64,000 nucleotides of DNA from Conchocele bisecta (Eukaryota > Mollusca > Bivalvia > Lucinida > Thyasiridae): assembly GCA_029237695.1 (NCBI GenBank), contig CM055271.1, positions 31,802,462 to 31,866,461 on the forward strand, in the 5' to 3' direction. Below, piece by piece: positions 1 through 11,421 of this stretch (position 1 is its first letter; each line of letters begins with the position of its first letter). Made by a program: the position numbers and the translations under genes. The notes beneath the pieces are model-generated. The model did no database searches and was not told the origin of the DNA. It worked only from the letters and a program-made list of their open reading frames with translations.

Positions 1-431
1 GGATCTATCAATATCTCCGCCGCCCTGCAAAAACCGGCGTATGTCTGACATCTTGTTTTGTTTGTAAACACAGAGCAGACGACAGTTAAACAGGATGCTG
101 AGTCACGGTGACTGGTATAGAATGCACATATTAAATTCAGTAGTTGCAGCCATGAATGGGAATAAGTCGGACACAGTCTACATTGTATATGTGTATCTTG
201 ACAACGCAGAAATGCGAGTGTAGTAGGTAGTCTCCCTTTACCACGCTCGGTAATCAGTTGAATATTTTATTGGAATTTAATATTTCGCTTCGCAAAACTT
301 CGCATTTGCATTTTCTCATTGGTGATCTTCAAATTTCCACTCGCCCGACTGGACGTGCGGCTTTCAATTTGCACTCGCCCAGACTGAAAAGTTACTCGTA
401 AATACGAGCGGACGAGTGGATTTGTCGAGGC

Positions 432-551
432 CTGATATGCAGTCGTTGGTTCTATATGAAATAATGCATTTCGGGGAAATTAATGATTACTCCCTCAAAG
501 TATACTTTGCTTGGTAAGTATACTTTGCAATTTTGATGAAATCAGCTACAG
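432..551. repeat. Family J fold-back MITE, right end only
   Basis: Family J elements end in GTAGCC..GGCTAC inverted termini and carry CAAAGTATACTTTG-type blocks plus a long central palindrome. Only the right arm is present here; it ends at the GATGAAATCAGCTAC terminus. The 430 bases before it show no gene. Confidence 0.6.
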
Positions 552-552
552 G

Positions 553-640
553 TGTTAGAAGCCTGCTATAGCCTCGGCAACCTGTACACGCTGCTCAAAA
601 ACTCAAATGTTTCGCGCCGAAAAATAGGTGCCGCATTTCT
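553..640 (+). pseudogene. Decayed copy A of the GPSM TPR exon
   Basis: The stretch GCCTGCTATAGCCTCGGCAA and the following CTGTACACGCTGCTCAAAAA closely match codons of the real TPR exon at 1179-1443 (GCCTGCTATAGCCTCGGAAA...). Similarity stops soon after that block, and the rest of the exon and its donor are absent. Read as a non-functional partial duplication. Confidence 0.75.
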
Positions 641-832
641 GATTAATTTCCATTCATCTATGTTCAAAAGATAATGCATAAACACATCTTCTTATAGTAA
701 CCGGCGCAAGAACTAGACGAAAAATGTGCAATAGCTCTAAATTGCATCTCGTCACTAAACCGGTGTATTTTTCATTCATCTACGTTCAGAATATACTGAC
801 AATTTTGCGCCGGTTACTAGACGATAGACTAG

Positions 833-1010
833 ACGGTGTATTTTTTGACGCGAAACATTATACGCCGGTGCGCAATACAGCACCAGTGACTACAATGCAT
901 TTGCAGGAAGAGCCTCCAGATTGCGAAGCGGCTCGGAGACAAGGCGTTGGAAGCCCAGGCCTGCTATATAGCCTAGGCAACCCGTACACGCTGCTCAAAA
1001 ACTCGAATGT
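833..1010 (+). pseudogene. Decayed copy B of the GPSM TPR exon with its acceptor
   Basis: This copy includes the upstream intron sequence (GGTGTATTTTT..), a TTTGCAG acceptor at about 901-906 and roughly 100 bases of exon-like sequence (SLQIAKRLGDKALEAQACY). A two-base TA insertion in the Tyr codon region creates a frameshift and stop. The exon homology then ends and no donor follows. It lies about 270 bp upstream of the intact exon. Confidence 0.85.
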
Positions 1011-1178
1011 TTCACGCCAAAATAGGCGCCGCATTCCTAAAGAATTCACATTCATCTACGTACAGATGATATTGCACCTCTAACTTGCATCTCATCAGGA
1101 AACCGGTGTATTTTTCGACGTGAAACATTTTACGACGTTGTGGAGTGAATCACCTATGACTCTACATTGTATTTGCAG

Positions 1179-1443
1179 GAAGACCCTCCAGATCGCGAAG
1201 CAGCTCGGAGACAAGGCGTTGGAAGCCCAGGCCTGCTATAGCCTCGGAAACACGTACACGCTACTCAAAGACTATGAAAAAGCCATAGAGTTTCATATGA
1301 AGCATTTAAAAATCGCCCAGGAATTAAACGACCGTGTGGGCGAAGGGCGCGCCTGTTGGAGTCTGGGAAATGCACACACGGCGCTCGGGAGTAATGACGA
1401 GGCGATTAAATACGCGAGTAAACACCTGGAAATCTCAAAAGAA
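1179..1443 (+). CDS. GPSM2: GPSM2/LGN/Pins-type protein, TPR exon (first exon in window)
   Basis: The exon is 265 bp, with acceptor TTTGCAG at 1172-1178 and donor GTAAGT at 1444; it enters in phase 2 and leaves in phase 0. It encodes two tetratricopeptide repeats typical of the end of the LGN/AGS3/Pins TPR array; diagnostic blocks are ACYSLGNTYTLLKDYEKAI and RACWSLGNAHTALG. In the family these TPRs bind NuMA/Mud, Inscuteable and Frmpd1-type partners and hold the C-terminal GoLoco motifs in an autoinhibited state at the cell cortex. The upstream TPR exons are not in the window; the sequence before this exon holds only decayed partial copies of it. Vertebrates have two paralogues, GPSM1 and GPSM2, and an invertebrate gene is equally related to both, so the symbol indicates the family only. 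Confidence 0.94.
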
Positions 1444-1474
1444 GTAAGTATGTTACCCGTGAGCTAATCACATG

Positions 1475-2630
1475 CACAGGTGGAAGACTCGGACCTATGA
1501 CACCAAAAAAAATGCCTATTGAAAAAAAAACATTACCCCACCCACTTGGTCTCGTACAGTACCATATGCTATATAAAGGTGAGTATAAATAGGGCTATTA
1601 TAGAAAGAGCCCTCTCTTTTCCGGCTCGCACAAACACAATAAACATCGATTAAATGTATGACTTCTGTCTGGCAATCGATAAAGGTATTAGGTGTGTGAA
1701 TATACTCACTTCAAATCGCTGTTTCCAGCATTTATTCAGTTATTCGCAGTTTGTATACCCCATCCAAAGCGAAATTTGCGTGTACGAAAGAATCTCACAC
1801 AGAATCGGAGGCCGTCCGGCTGGATTATCGGTCATATTTGGCCGATAGCTGTTCTCCAGCTCAAACTAAAGTCGTGCACCATGACCATATACATTAGTAA
1901 CTCCAACCATACAAAGTTCGTCCAATTGTAATCGTTCACCGATCTAAAAAACACTTTTTTCTAATTTCATTGGCTTTCATTCATGATTCGCGTACAATCA
2001 GATTATGTCTTCCGGAAACCCTGAAAAGGGAAAGTCCTCGCGTCTATTTTTAGGTTTAGCCAATCAGAGATGTTCTTACATAGACGCTTCGGTGCTTGTA
2101 TTATGGAAGATTGTGCATTGACCCAGTTCCAGATATTGAACGAAATTATAGAAAAAAGTATTTTTTTAGATCGGCGAACGATCACAATTGGACGAACTTT
2201 GTATGGTTGGAGTCTCTGATGTATATGGTCATGGTGCACGACTTTAGTTTGAGCTGGCGATCAGCTATCGGCCAAATATGACCGATAATCCAGCCGGACG
2301 GCCTCCGATTCTGTGTGAGATTCTTTCGTACAGCTTTGGATGGGGTATACAAAATGCGAATAACTGAATAAATGCTGGAAACAGCGATTTGAAGTGAGTA
2401 TATTCACACACCTAATACCTTTATCGATTGCCAGAGACAGAAGTCATACATTTAATCGATGTTTATTGTGTTTGTGCGAGCCGGAAAGGAGAGGACTATT
2501 TCTATAATAGCCCTATTTATACTCACCTTTATATAGCATATGGTACTGTACGAGACCAAGTGGGTGGGGTAATGGGATTTCTTTAATAGGCATTTTTTAT
2601 GGTGTCATAGGTCCGAGTCTTCCACCTGTG
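1475..2630. mobile_element. Large palindromic fold-back transposon with 8-bp TSD
   Basis: Two arms of roughly 480 bp (about 1475-1960 and 2150-2630) are inverted copies around a spacer of about 190 bp. The termini are CACAGGTGGAAG and CTTCCACCTGTG. They are flanked by a perfect 8-bp duplication ATCACATG at 1467-1474 and 2631-2638. An 8-bp TSD fits a hAT-type non-autonomous element. No transposase is encoded. It lies in the GPSM intron just after the TPR exon. Confidence 0.9.
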
Positions 2631-2654
2631 ATCACATGTAGCACAGTTGTATTA

Positions 2655-3262
2655 CTATTAACCCCCACCTCTTAATTATCCCTTCGCCGATAGGCAAGAG
2701 GGCATATAGCGTTAGTCCATGTGCGTGCGTACGTACGTATGTTAGTTACACCTTTAATTTGTATGCCCCCTGTCTCAGTAGAGCCGGAGTGTTTGGACTG
2801 TGTGTCCGTCTGTCTGTCCGTCCATGTGTCTGGCACATTAAGAAGTTCACCGGAGTTTCGAAATTATGTTATAACTTCTATATCCCTTGAAGGATTACTT
2901 AAATATTTCAACACAGTATACCTGTGGACAAGTGCCACACATCCATCCATAATATGACCTTGACCTTTTGACCTTGCCAACTTTGAACTTGTTCACACAT
3001 TAATAAGTTCGCCGGAGCTTCTCATTTCTGTCATAACTTCTTTTCCCTTGATGGATTACTTTAATATTTCAATACATCATACTTGTGGACAAATGCCACA
3101 CATCAATACTGCTCTTAATATGACCTTCACCTTTTGACCTTCATAAATGTGCTTGTGAATACTTATCACTTTTGTTAATCAAATTTGCCATAGTTTCTCC
3201 AATCTGCCACCTGGGGGGGGGGGGGGGGGGCATTCGTGTGCCGACAGGTCGCATTTCTTGTT
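2655..3262. repeat. Intronic repeat with two ~160-bp direct units, ending TTTCTTGTT
   Basis: Two diverged direct units (about 2830-2985 and 2990-3145) share blocks such as TTCGCCGGAG and TGACCTTTTGACCTT. They are followed by a run of 18 G and a right end GCATTTCTTGTT, the same terminal motif as other elements in this window. No gene is visible between this repeat and the palindromes at 3.5 kb. Confidence 0.6.
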
Positions 3263-3494
3263 CAATAAGTTATGAACTGCTTCACCGTTTGTGATAACAT
3301 TTGGCCACAATGTGTGTCTAGGGATGATGGTGCTTTGTTTTGTATACGACCCACGTTTTTTGTTGTTTTTTTATTAAGGCTGCCAGCGAGGGGATTAGCT
3401 TAGTAATAACGATGCCCTTGTTTATAGTGTTACACACACTAAATGTAGTCTTACACTACCGTCTGTGCTAATCTTGTCAATTTCAAAATACTTG

Positions 3495-3735
3495 AATATC
3501 GTACTTGAAATCAAGCAGCTCGATTGGCTGAGTCTGATCTGTGCTACAGCTCAGACTCAGCCAATCAAGCTGCTTGCTTGCATGGATCAGAATATTTGAA
3601 TATTTGTCAATTTCCGTATTTAAACTACTTGAATATTGTGCTTGAAATCAAGCAGCTCGATTGTCGTGAGGTCTGAGGTGTGCTACAGCTCAGACCTCGG
3701 CCAATCAAGCTGCTTGCTTGCATGGGTCAGAATTG
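3495..3735. repeat. Two tandem hairpin repeats (CAAGCAGCTCGATTG / CAATCAAGCTGCTTG)
   Basis: Two successive ~100-bp units each fold on themselves: AATCAAGCAGCTCGATTG..GCTGAG pairs with CTCAG..CCAATCAAGCTGCTTG. The second unit (3635-3730) is a direct copy of the first. A relative sits at 12035-12110. Confidence 0.65.
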
Positions 3736-4000
3736 GCAACTACTTCGACTTATTTGCTGTTTATGAATCCGCGAGTTAAACAAACAAAATTGGTATACTA
3801 TCAAAGCCTCGGCGGGCGTGACATGAGCCATTTCGTTCAACCTAATTATTTAATTCTGCTAGCTGCGGGTTTCTAATTGAGAAAAAAGACGAAATAAGAA
3901 ACAACAGCAGACAACAGTTTTCGGTTCACACATTCTTAGAGTTAATTGTTGAATCCCATTAACTTGTTCGTTGTTTGATGTGGAAAATAATCACATAACA

Positions 4001-5125
4001 CAGGGTTCCCGCGGGGCCTTGAAAGGCTGGAAAAGCCTGGAATTTGACAAAATGCCATTCAAGGCCTTGAAAGTACTTAAATTAAAAGACCGGCCTTGAA
4101 AAGCCTTGAAATCGGGCAATATCGCCAGCTGCAGCAACATCGCAAAACCCACAAAAAATCCGGTAGAAATTTAGCATGTTTACGGTACCGTAATCAGCTG
4201 ATTAGAGTGCATTGCGTATCATTCGGAAGCCTTGGATGTTTTCCCTACGAGCCGTGCGTCATTTGTGTATCGGGTTTCCTGAATGGCTAATTTACAGTTG
4301 CAGCTATCAGCTAAACCAATCAGAAGCTCTCTTACTATTTAGATCGAACATGCTGCATTGTAAACAGTTTTCTGAAATTCCGTGACAAAATGGGGAAGTG
4401 TTCTTTCCAAGAAATCTGGCTGAAAAACGCAGATTATAAAGACTGGCTTTTACCAGTTCCTGGAGATCAATTCTCGGCACGATGTTCGTCTTGTCAAAAA
4501 ACATTCAGCGTCTCAAATATGGGGGAATCTGCTGTGCGATCGCACAAAAAATCAGAGAAACATACTAAATTTGTGAAGGACGTTAATCACAATACGAAAA
4601 TTAACTTCGGAAGTTCTCAACAGTCGTCTTCTACTAGGCCTACCAGCGTGAATGAATTTGCAGAAAAGGCATCAGAAATTCAAGCTGCTGACATAATTAT
4701 TGACAGATCAAAATTAAACTTATAAAGTTCTAAGACTATATATGGTCCAGATTAACTTGCGAGACAAGAATCATAGGGAATGTTGACATTAGTACGCCAT
4801 AGATAAGAACCTGGACCTGGGCAACCCATGCGTGATGGTAAGTATATAAGGTACACAACACTATAATATATATATACATGTACATGTAAACCAGCAAAAT
4901 CAAATATTCCCAATGTATTGCAAAATGTTATCCCTAGCTAGATACATCGAGAAGCCTGGAATATTTGTTGCCAGTCACTTAATTTTGTCACAATTACCCA
5001 TGTCGGCTAAGGGTCTTGAAAAGCCTTGAATTTGAAAATTTTGGGCCTTGAAAAATGCAAAAAAACACCGATAAATGGCCTTGAATAGCCTTGAATTTCA
5101 CAAATGTTCATCTGTGGGAACCCTG
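4001..5125 (+). mobile_element. hAT5-like transposon with 5-bp TSD (TAACA)
   Basis: The termini are CAGGGTTCCCGCGG and CTGTGGGAACCCTG, inverted, flanked by TAACA at 3996-4000 and 5126-5130. Subterminal regions carry several copies of GGCCTTGAAAAGCCTTGAA-like sequence on both sides, as transposase-binding repeats do. The interior encodes a short BED-like zinc finger ORF but no catalytic domain, so the copy is non-autonomous. A 5-bp TSD with CAGGG termini suggests the hAT5 group; that placement is an inference. Confidence 0.8.
4390..4725 (+). CDS. BED/hAT-type zinc-finger protein fragment inside the transposon
   Basis: The ORF is 111 codons long, ATG to TAA. Its N-terminus (FQEIWLKNADYKDWL) and the C-x2-C...H-x4-H pattern (CSSCQKTF near residues 34-41; SHKKSEKH near 52-59) match the DNA-binding head found at the start of many animal hAT-type transposase-related proteins. 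Residues 70-111 are polar and low in complexity. There is no RNase H-like catalytic core downstream before the element ends at 5125. It is probably the surviving first part of a transposase, or a domain-only ORF. Expression as a host protein is unlikely but cannot be excluded. Confidence 0.6.
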   Translation: MGKCSFQEIWLKNADYKDWLLPVPGDQFSARCSSCQKTFSVSNMGESAVRSHKKSEKHTKFVKDVNHNTKINFGSSQQSSSTRPTSVNEFAEKASEIQAADIIIDRSKLNL

Positions 5126-5136
5126 TAACAGCCATT

Positions 5137-5410
5137 CAGAGCTCCAGATAAGGTGTGGCACCGTATTGGCGTATTTTAAGCAATTATTTTAGCAGAATAC
5201 GCATTGATTATCAAAAGTGGGAGTAAAAAATAATCACAGCAATGTGAAAATATGGGGGAGACATAAATGCACATTGCTTTTCAAATTGAGTTGTGCAAAT
5301 ACAGTAATAAAGTTGAAAATTTACTTTGTTGAACTGCAAAAGCAAACAGTGCAAACAGTGTTTGCTTTTTGCAGCTCAAATAAGTGAATTTTTAAATTTG
5401 TTCGATTTTT
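5137..5410. repeat. Family B fold-back MITE, left half (interrupted)
   Basis: Family B begins with CAGAGCTCCAGATAAG and ends with CTTATCTGGAGCTCTG, with an internal palindrome around AAAGCAAACAGTGCAAACAG. The left half stops at 5410 where the composite element inserts. The right half resumes at 10040. Confidence 0.85.
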
Positions 5411-5459
5411 AGCCAGGCTATTGGATTGGCGAAAGCCTGGCGAGCGGGCGGGCGGGCGG

Positions 5460-6560
5460 CGTCCACAATCAATGTTAAGTTTTCGTGTTTTTTGTCCATT
5501 TCTTTCTTGCTGTACCACATAGGACCAACAAACTTTCACAGCTTCATAACCAAGGGGTGCCCACCACATATCACTATTCAACATGTTACCTTTTTAGCCA
5601 GGTTTTTTGAAGAAAAAAATCCAGGCTATTGGATTGACGAAAGCCGGGCGGGCGGGCAGGCGGCGTCCACAATCAATGTTAAGTTTGAGTCCATTTCTTT
5701 GTTACTGTACCACCTAGGACCACCAAACTTTCACAGCTTCATAATCAAAGGGTGCCCACCACATATCACTATCCAACATGTTACTTTTTTTTTAACTTGT
5801 CCCATTTTTTCCACGTAGTCGACTTAGCCATTTTCAATGTTAAGTTTTCGTGTTTGAGTCCATTTCTTTGTTACTGTACCACCTAGGACCACCAAACTTT
5901 CACAGCTTCATAATCAAGGGGTGCCCACCACATATCACTATCCAACATGTTACTCTTTTTTTTAACTTGACCCATTTTTTCCGCGCAGTCGACTTAGCCA
6001 TTTTCAATGTTAAGTTTTCGCGTTTCCAATGTTAAGTTTTCGTGTTTAAGTCCATTTCTTTGGTACTGTACCACCTAGGACCACCAAACTTTCACAGCTT
6101 CATAATCAAGGGGTGCCCACCACATATCACTATCCAACATGTTACTCTTTTTTTTAACTTGACCCATTTTTTCCGCGCAGTCGACTTAGCCATTTTCAAT
6201 GTTAATGTTTTCGCGTTTACAATGTTAAGTTTTCGTGTTTAAGTCCATTTCTTTGGTACCTGTACCCACCTAGGACCACCAAACTTTCACAGCTTCATAA
6301 TCAAGGGGTGCCCACCCACCATATCACTATCCAACATGTTTTTTTTTTACTTTTTTTTTTAACTTCACCCATTTTTTCCGCGCAGTCGATCTTAGCATTT
6401 TACACTGTTAAGTTTGTGTTTACAATGTTAAGTTTTCGTGTTTAAGTCCATTTCTTTGGTACTGTACCACCTAGGACCACCAAACTTTCACAGCTTCATA
6501 ACCAAGGGGTGCCTACCACATACAACTATCCAACATGTGACCATTTTATTACCTTCACCT
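5460..6560 (+). repeat. ~170-200 bp tandem array (CCACCTAGGACCACCAAAC)
   Basis: Six head-to-tail units are anchored on ACCTAGGACCACCAAAC near 5516, 5710, 5880, 6070, 6269 and 6468. Each carries AACTTTCACAGCTTCATAA and TTTTTCCGCGCAGTCGACTTA blocks. Short ORFs in the array are repeats of the same translation and are not genes. Single units recur at about 9413, 33425, 35178, 55340 and 56808. Confidence 0.85.
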
Positions 6561-6708
6561 ATTATTTCTACGTAATTGACTTACCCATTTTCAACGTTAA
6601 CTTTTTAAAGCACGATATCGTCGGCATTTTGGCATGCGTCCGTCCTTCCGTCCGTGTCCGGTTAAAGTTTTTTCGTTAAAGTTTTTCCATCTACTATATC
6701 TATTTTTT

Positions 6709-8584
6709 AGCTCACCTGAGCGAAGCTCATGTGAGCTATTGTTACCGCAATGTGTCCGTCGTCCGTCGTCGTCCGTCGTCGTCCGTGAACATTTTCAAAC
6801 GTCTTCTCCTCGGTAACCATTGGGCCTATGGTCACCAAACTTCATGGTCATGGTCCTTAGGTAGGGGGATTACAAAATTGTTAAAATGACGTCATTACGT
6901 AATCCAAGATGGCCGCCGTCTAAAAATAGCACAAATTCTTCAAAAATCTTCTTCTCAAGAACCGCCAACCGGATTTCGACAAAACTTGGTAGGAATGATC
7001 AATGTACAATGCTCTTTCAAATTTGTTAAAATGGTGACCCCATGGTCAAAAATGGGCGTGGCCCGTGGGGTCAAATTGGGGTCAAATTTTATTTTTGACT
7101 GAATATGGTCATATCATATATCAAATCTAAGGTATCAACAAGGCGATCACTCTGGTGCATTTTTTGTCGAAATCGGATTGTTATGTCATCCAAGATGGCC
7201 GCCGAAAGGTCAAAAGGTCGTTCTTTTATTAGAGATTTCAAAATTCTTCTTCACATGAACCGCTTTGCCCATGGTAGCCAAATTTAAAAGTTATGGTCCA
7301 TGGGTGAAGCCTTTTCAGATTTGTTAAAATGGAGGTCATCGCTAATCCAAGATGGCCGCCGTCTAAAAATAGCATAAATTCTTAAAAAATCTTCTTCTCA
7401 TGAACCGCTTGCCGGATTTCGACGAAACTTGGTAGGAATGATCGATGTACATTGCTCTTTGAAAGTTGTTAAAATGGTGACCCCGGGGTCAAAAATGGGC
7501 GTGGCCCATGGGGTCAAATTTGGGTCAAATTTTATTTTTGACCGAATATGGTCATGTCATATATCAAATTGAAGGTATCAATGAGGCGATCACTTTGGTG
7601 CATTTTCTGTCGAAATCGGATGGTTATGTCATCCAAGATGGCCGCCGAAAGGTCAAAATGTCGTTCTTTTATTAGAGATTTCAAAATTCTTCTTCACATG
7701 AACCGCTTGGCCCATGGTAGCCAAACTTAAAAGTTATGGTCCATGTGTGAAGCCTTTTTCAGATTTGTTAAAATGGAGGTCATCGCTAATCCAAGATGGC
7801 CGCCGTCTAAAAATAGCATAAATTCTTAAAAAATCTTCTTCTCATGAACCGCTAGCCGGATTTCGACTAAACTTGGTAGGAATGATCGATGTACAATGCT
7901 CTTTCAAAGTTGTTAAAATGGTGACCCCGGGGTCCAAAAATGGGCGTGGCCCGTGGGGTCAAATTTTATTTTTGACCGAATATGGTCATGTTATATATCA
8001 AATCGAAGGTATGAGCGATCACTCTGGTACATTATTTGTCCAAATCGGATTGTTATGTCATCCAAGATGGCCGCCGAAATGTCAAAAGGTCGTTCTTTTA
8101 TTAGAGATTTCAAAATTCTTCACATAAACCGCTTGGCCCATGGTAGCCAAACTTAAAAGTTATGGTCCATGGGTGAAGCCTTTTCAGATTTGTACCCCGG
8201 GTTCAAAAATGGGCGTGGCCCGTGGGGTCAAATTGGGGTATAATTTTATTTTTGACTGAATATGGTCATATATCAAATTGAAGGTATCAATGAGGCAATC
8301 ACTCTGGTGCAATATTTGTCGGAATCGGATGATTATGTCATCCATGATGGCCACCAAAAGGTCCATTTATTCAAGATTTTTAACGTCTTTTTCTCAGGAA
8401 CCACATGGCCGATGCTGGATGAAGCATTTTCAGATTTTGTAAAATGAGAGTCATCGCTTAATCAAAGATGACCGCCATCTAAAAATAGCACAATTTTTTT
8501 AAAACACTTGAACTCAATGTCACATTCTCCTCTGGTGTTCATGGAGTCAGGTGAGCGAATTAGGGCCATCATGGCCCTCTTGTT
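6709..8584 (+). mobile_element. Nested AGCTCACCTGAG...CTCTTGTT element, copy 1
   Basis: The left end AGCTCACCTGAGCGAAGC can form a hairpin with CTCATGTGAGCT. The interior has four ~440-bp tandem units, each with CCAAGATGGCCGCC and TTGACCGAATATGGTCAT-like blocks. The right end has the palindrome AGGGCCATCATGGCCCT just before CTTGTT. It is inserted in the T run of a sequence seen uninterrupted at about 9150. Confidence 0.8.
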
Positions 8585-10039
8585 TAGTGTCCATGCCTCG
8601 CAGGCGCGACATGCAGGCCACGGCCATCTAGTCTACAAAAAGTGGGTATAATTATGTTATCCAAGTGTCTGCTTGGAAAAAACCTGGCCTTCGTGGCTTT
8701 GCCTCGTTTCTTGTTTTACCTTCACCTATTATTTCTACGTTATTGACTTAGCCATTTTCAACGTTAACTTTTTAACGTACGTCTGGTTAAATTTTTTGGT
8801 TAAAACTTTTTTGTTATACTATATTTCTGCAACTGCTTCGCCCATTACCTTGAAACTTCACATGGGTGTTTATCATCGTCCATATTTTCACTCTAACCCC
8901 CAACCGTGCGGCCCCTGTGCGCAATGTCAAGGTCAAATTACTTTGAATTTATTTGTTAAAGTTTTTTCGTGTACTATATCTCTGCAACTGCTTCACCCAT
9001 TACCTTGATACTTCACATGGGTGTTTATCATCATTGTCACACCCGCTTGCGGAAAGCGCGATATCGTCGGCATTTTGGCATACGTCCGTCCGTCCGTCCG
9101 TACGTCCGTGTGTCCGGTTAAAGTTTTTTCGTTAAAGTTTTTCCATCTACTATATCTATTTGTTTAGTGTCCATGCCTCACCCCAAGGCGCGACATGCAG
9201 GCCACGGCCATCTAGTCTACAAAAAGTGGGTATAATTATGTTATCCAAGTGTCCATGCTTGGAAAAAACCTGGCCTTCGTGGCTTTGCCTCGTTTCTTGT
9301 TATGAACTTAACCCATTTTATCAGCGTAGTCGACTTGGCCATTTTCAATGTTAACTTTTCGCGTTTACAATGTTAACTTTTCGTGTTTAAGTCCATTTCT
9401 TTGGTACTGTACCACCTAGGACCACCAAACTTTCACAGCTTCATAACCAAGGGGTGCCCACCACATACAACTATCCAACATGTGACCATTTTTTTTACTT
9501 CACCTATTATTTCTACGTAATTGACTTAGCCATTTTCAACGTTAACTTTTTAACGTACGTCTGGTTAATGTTTTTTTGTTATACTATAGCTCTGCAACTG
9601 CTTCGCCCATTACCTTGAAAGTTCACATGGGTGTTTATCATCATCCATATTTTCATTCTACCCCCCAACCGTGCGGCCCCTGTGCCCAATGTCAAGGTCA
9701 GATTACTTTGAATTTTTTTGTTAGAGTTTTTTCCTGCACTATACCTCTGCAACTGCTTCACCCATTACCTTGATACTTCACATGGGTGTTTATCATCATT
9801 GTCGCGCCCGCTTGCGGAAAGCGCGATATAGTCGGCATTTTGGCATATGTCCGTCTGTACGTCCGCGTGTCCGGTTAATAAACTTTTTCCATCTACTATA
9901 TCTCTTTTTTTACTGTCCATGCCTCGCCCCAAGGCGCGACATGCAGGCCATGGCCATCTAAAAGTGGGTATAATTATGTTATCCAAGTGTCTATGCTTGG
10001 AAAAAACCTGGCCTTCGTGGCTTTGCCTCGTTTCTTGTT
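8585..10039 (+). repeat. Right part of composite: repeated terminal modules
   Basis: Three copies of the terminal module (TATCCAAGTG..GCCTCGTTTCTTGTT) end at about 8715, 9301 and 10039. Between them are copies of TCTGCAACTGCTTC and CTTCACATGGGTGTTTATCA sequences. The arrangement looks like successive, incomplete head-to-tail copies. No coding sequence is visible. Confidence 0.7.
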
Positions 10040-10163
10040 GATCATTTGTTCCCTATTTGATATGGAAAAAAATCAATAATACATTTGTAAAAGTAAAATA
10101 TACATTGAATTTGAAATCTGGGCGTATAATACTCTTTAGATATAAAACTTATCTGCAGCTCTG
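10040..10163. repeat. Family B fold-back MITE, right half
   Basis: It starts GATCATTTGTTCCCTATTT, which directly continues the left half that stopped at 5410 (compare the intact copies at 25922 and 52868). It ends ACTTATCTGCAGCTCTG. Confidence 0.85.
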
Positions 10164-10209
10164 GCCATTATAGAAGCATTAACCTGATGTTCAATGGCCT
10201 TTTCTTTTT

Positions 10210-11334
10210 AGCTCACCTGAGTGAAGCTCATGTGAGCTATTGTTACCGCAATGTGTCCGTCGTCGTCCGTGAACATTTTCAAACGTCTTCTCCTCGGTAA
10301 CCATTGGGCCTATTGTCACCAAACTTCATGGTCATGGTCCTTAGATAGGGGGATTACAAAATTGTTAAAATGACGTCATCACGTAATCCAAGATGGCCGC
10401 CGTCTAAAAATAGCACAAATTCTTCAAAAATCTTCTTCTCAAGAACCTCCATCCGGATTTCGACAAAACTTGGTAGGAATGATCGATGTACAATGCTCTT
10501 TCAAAGTTGTTAAAATGGTGACCCCGGGGTCAAAAATGGGCGTAGCCCGTGGGGTCAAATTGGGGTCAAATTTTATTTTTTGACCAAATATGGTCATGTC
10601 ATATATCAAATCGAAGGTATCAACGAGGCGATCACTCTGGTGCATTATTTGTCGAAATCGGATGGTTATGTCATCCAAGATGGCCGCTGAAAGGTCAAAA
10701 GTTTGTTCTTTTATTAGAGATTTCAAAATTCTTCTTCACATGAACCGCTTGGCCCATGGTAGCCAAACTTAAAAATTATGGTCCATGGGTGAAGCCTTTT
10801 CAGATTTGTTAAAATGGAGGTCATCGCTAATCCAAGATGGCCACCGTCTAAAAATAGCAAAAATTCTTAAAAAATCTTCTCATGAACCGCCAGCTGGATT
10901 TCAACGAAACTTGGTAGAAATGATCGATGTACAATGCTCTTTCAAAGTTGTTAAAATGGTGACCCTGGGGTCAAAAATGGGCGTGGCCCGTGGGTCAAAT
11001 TTTATTTTTGACCAAATATGGTTGTGTCATATATCAAATTGAAGGTGTCGATGAGGCGATTGCTCTGGTGCAATATTTGTCGGAATCGGATGATTATGTC
11101 ATCCATGATGGCCTTCAAAAGGTCCATTTATTCGAGATAAACTTCATAGTAAGTTATGATCCTTGGGTGAAGCATTTTCAGATTTGGTAAAACTAGAGTC
11201 ATCGCTTAATCCAAGATGACCACCATCTAAAAATAGCACAATGTTTTTAAAACGCATATGAACTCAATGTCACATTCTCCTCTGGTGTTCATGGAGTCAG
11301 GTGAGCGAATTAGGGCCATCATGGCTCTCTTGTT
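10210..11334 (+). mobile_element. AGCTCACCTGAG...CTCTTGTT element, copy 2
   Basis: It has the same left hairpin and right AGGGCCATCATGG end as the copy at 6709, but fewer ~440-bp internal units. It stands alone in the GPSM intron after a T run and stops about 90 bases before the next GPSM exon. Confidence 0.8.
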
Positions 11335-11421
11335 TATAAAATTTTATCACAAGCTGGAACTTCAGCACATGTCTTGTCGTACTTGAAGTTTTAAGCCGTG
11401 ACCTTGACCCCGGTGTTGTAG

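Larger units (their letters stand above)
5411..10039. mobile_element. Composite Helentron-like insertion, copy 1 (4.6 kb)
   Basis: It begins AGCCAGGCTATTGG and ends GCCTCGTTTCTTGTT. The flanks are the two halves of a family B MITE, so both ends are defined by the reconstructed empty site. The interior holds a ~190-bp tandem array, a nested element (6709-8584) and three near-identical right ends (at about 8715, 9301 and 10039). There is no long ORF; Rep/helicase genes are absent. The class is inferred from structure: no clear TSD, insertion in a T run, hairpin at the end, internal tandem repeats. Confidence 0.75.

Noticed and set aside
5426..6242. Repeated frames with LLYHLGPPNFHSFI
   Set aside because: They are successive units of the ~190-bp tandem array.
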